This document shows positions 10,627 to 11,238 of a stretch of DNA of 11,238 nt, one piece after another. The stretch's first letter is position 1; every line of letters starts with the position of its first letter. The stretch is from assembly GCA_963618065.1 (NCBI GenBank), contig CAVERH010000079.1, forward strand, positions 1 through 11,238, in the 5' to 3' direction. Below the pieces are notes generated by a model. The model worked only from the letters and a program-made list of their open reading frames with translations. It was not told where the DNA came from and searched no databases. A program made the position numbers and the translations under genes. This DNA is from Suilimivivens sp963618065 (GTDB lineage: Bacteria > Bacillota > Clostridia > Lachnospirales > Lachnospiraceae).

Positions 10627-10738
10627 CCAGTCCTATAAAGCTAATTACCAAAGCGATAACAGAGATGGCTTGCGCCTGCAGGCTGTCTCTGTTTATCTTT
10701 TTCAGATCCTTCAAAAGCTTTTCGATGTCTTCTTTCAT
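10598..10738 (-). CDS. Small single-span membrane protein (46 aa)
   Basis: It reads MKEDIEKLLKDLKKINRDSL, an amphipathic charged helix, then QAQAISVIALVISFIGLVIR with a membrane span at about residues 22-42 and a short basic end (RLIQAQR). GAGGG lies 6 bases before ATG 10738, and the gene follows the winged-helix gene by 10 bases. The layout, charged helix plus C-terminal span, is a small copy of the protein encoded opposite at 10264-10626, with which it overlaps by 29 bases. No family is recognised. Confidence 0.65.
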   Translation of the reverse strand: MKEDIEKLLKDLKKINRDSLQAQAISVIALVISFIGLVIRLIQAQR

Positions 10739-10748
10739 CTCTTGCCCT

Positions 10749-10928
10749 CTACTTCACGTACCCCATAGATCCGACGATCCCCTGAGCTTTCAGGGACTTA
10801 TAGATGTCATCCGCTTCCTCCTCGGTTGCGTCGAAGCGGTCGCGGATCATCTTGTTTGTTACACGCTTCTGGCTTACCGCCCAAGCCTCCGCCTGGATCA
10901 GGGTCCTTGTAAATGTTGCGATGTCCAT
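10749..10928 (-). CDS. Small winged-helix, FtsK-gamma-like protein (59 aa)
   Basis: The product reads MDIATFTRTLIQAEAWAVSQ, then KRVTNKMIRDRFDATEEEAD, then DIYKSLKAQGIVGSMGYVK. The middle and end (VTNKMIRDRF.AT...AD.IY..L..QGIVG) follow the winged-helix pattern of the FtsK gamma domain (S..LLQRRF..GY.RA..L...LE..GIVG). So it is likely a DNA-binding mini-protein. AGGAG precedes ATG 10928 by 7 bases. It is the second leftward gene after the Cro-like gene. Phage gamma-like proteins are regulators or unknown; the specific role is not evident. Confidence 0.65.
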   Translation of the reverse strand: MDIATFTRTLIQAEAWAVSQKRVTNKMIRDRFDATEEEADDIYKSLKAQGIVGSMGYVK

Positions 10929-10950
10929 ATTGATCTCCTATGATGTTGTG

Positions 10951-11187
10951 CTATATCAAATTTACGATTTTATCGTAATCCAAGGGTAAAAAAAGAAGGC
11001 GATCATATGGAACCCCATAAACCTCTTCAATCTTTCGCAACACCGGAATGTCCGGATAGCTTTTGCCTCGCTCGTAATTTCCAAGTGTATCAACACTTAC
11101 TCCAATGAGCTTTGCCGCTGTTTCCTGCGTATATCCTCGCATTTCACGCGCAGCCTTTAATGGTAATCGCGACTTTGCGATTTGCAT
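10951..11187 (-). CDS. Cro-like XRE-family regulator (78 aa)
   Basis: LKAAREMRGYTQETAAKLIGVSVDTLGNYERGKSYPDIPVLRKIEEVYGV covers residues 10-59 and is a textbook XRE/Cro-C1 HTH. A short tail, PYDRLLFLPLDYDKIVNLI, follows; there is no peptidase or dimerisation domain. ATG 11187 was chosen because GGAGG is 9 bases upstream; a TTG nine bases earlier touches the GGAGG and is too close. As the first gene of the leftward early operon it takes the place of Cro; the CI-type repressor would be expected just outside the window on the right. Likely regulates the adjacent operator, and may be the protein that reads the CTGTA/TACAG dyads. Confidence 0.85.
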   Translation of the reverse strand: MQIAKSRLPLKAAREMRGYTQETAAKLIGVSVDTLGNYERGKSYPDIPVLRKIEEVYGVPYDRLLFLPLDYDKIVNLI

Positions 11188-11218
11188 TTCATTCAACCTC
11201 CTTTCCTATCTTGCATTT

Positions 11219-11238
11219 ACTATACTACGGTTTAACCG
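11219..11238 (-). promoter_or_regulatory. Partial early promoter with dyad CGGTTTAACCG (edge)
   Basis: On the minus strand TATAGT (read from 11219-11224) is a plausible -10 for the Cro-like gene, about 30 bases from its ATG. The 11-base dyad CGGTTTAACCG (11228-11238) lies just upstream in what would be the spacer, a usual place for a phage operator. The -35 is beyond the window. TATACT also reads on the plus strand (11221-11226), so a divergent promoter may exist. Confidence 0.4.

Overview
The window looks like the early/replication half of a temperate phage (prophage) of a low-to-mid GC Firmicute, most likely a Clostridia/Lachnospiraceae host. The evidence is a long run of short, overlapping genes on the minus strand with strong GGAGG-type ribosome binding sites, plus phage families: a Cro/XRE regulator, an excisionase-like HTH, a DUF4373 (Lin1244/Lin1753-type) replication initiator, an HNHc_6-type nuclease, DUF551, Lar-type and MazG-like proteins, and a DUF1492/sigma-region-4-like regulator of the kind usually found just before the packaging genes. 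No tRNA, rRNA, CRISPR array, IS element, integrase or structural gene is visible. The taxon is inferred from gene style, not from a marker gene.

Layout, following the leftward (minus-strand) direction of transcription. (1) 11187-7179: a Cro-like XRE protein, a small winged-helix protein, a small membrane protein, an excisionase-like HTH, then unknown small proteins and an HNH nuclease. (2) 7078-3957: the replication initiator, zinc-ribbon proteins, an HTH protein and a DUF551 protein. (3) 3463-466: a second leftward operon starting at a 40-bp near-perfect palindrome. It carries zinc-ribbon proteins, a Lar-like protein, a MazG-like pyrophosphohydrolase and the sigma-like regulator.

Five plus-strand genes interrupt this. 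A solitary HicB antitoxin-type regulator (3553-3939) is divergent from operon 3 across the palindrome and ends in a clear terminator; no HicA is present. A compact XRE gene (242-424), possibly preceded by an overlapping 54-residue membrane ORF, lies at the left edge. Three small genes (8724-8903, 9404-9589, 10264-10626) sit singly inside the leftward early operon. Each is driven by a near-identical promoter (TTGTNT, exactly 17 bp, TATACTG) whose -10 runs into a CTGTANTTACAG-like dyad, and each ends in a tail-to-tail overlap with a leftward gene.

The most interesting candidates are: the three-gene rightward regulon with shared operator and, for two members, a shared structured leader in which the Shine-Dalgarno could be masked; a lambda-like origin (three 21-bp iterons plus a 40-bp polypyrimidine tract) inside the initiator gene; and the orphan HicB with a shared divergent promoter-operator. 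No function is claimed for the three rightward products.
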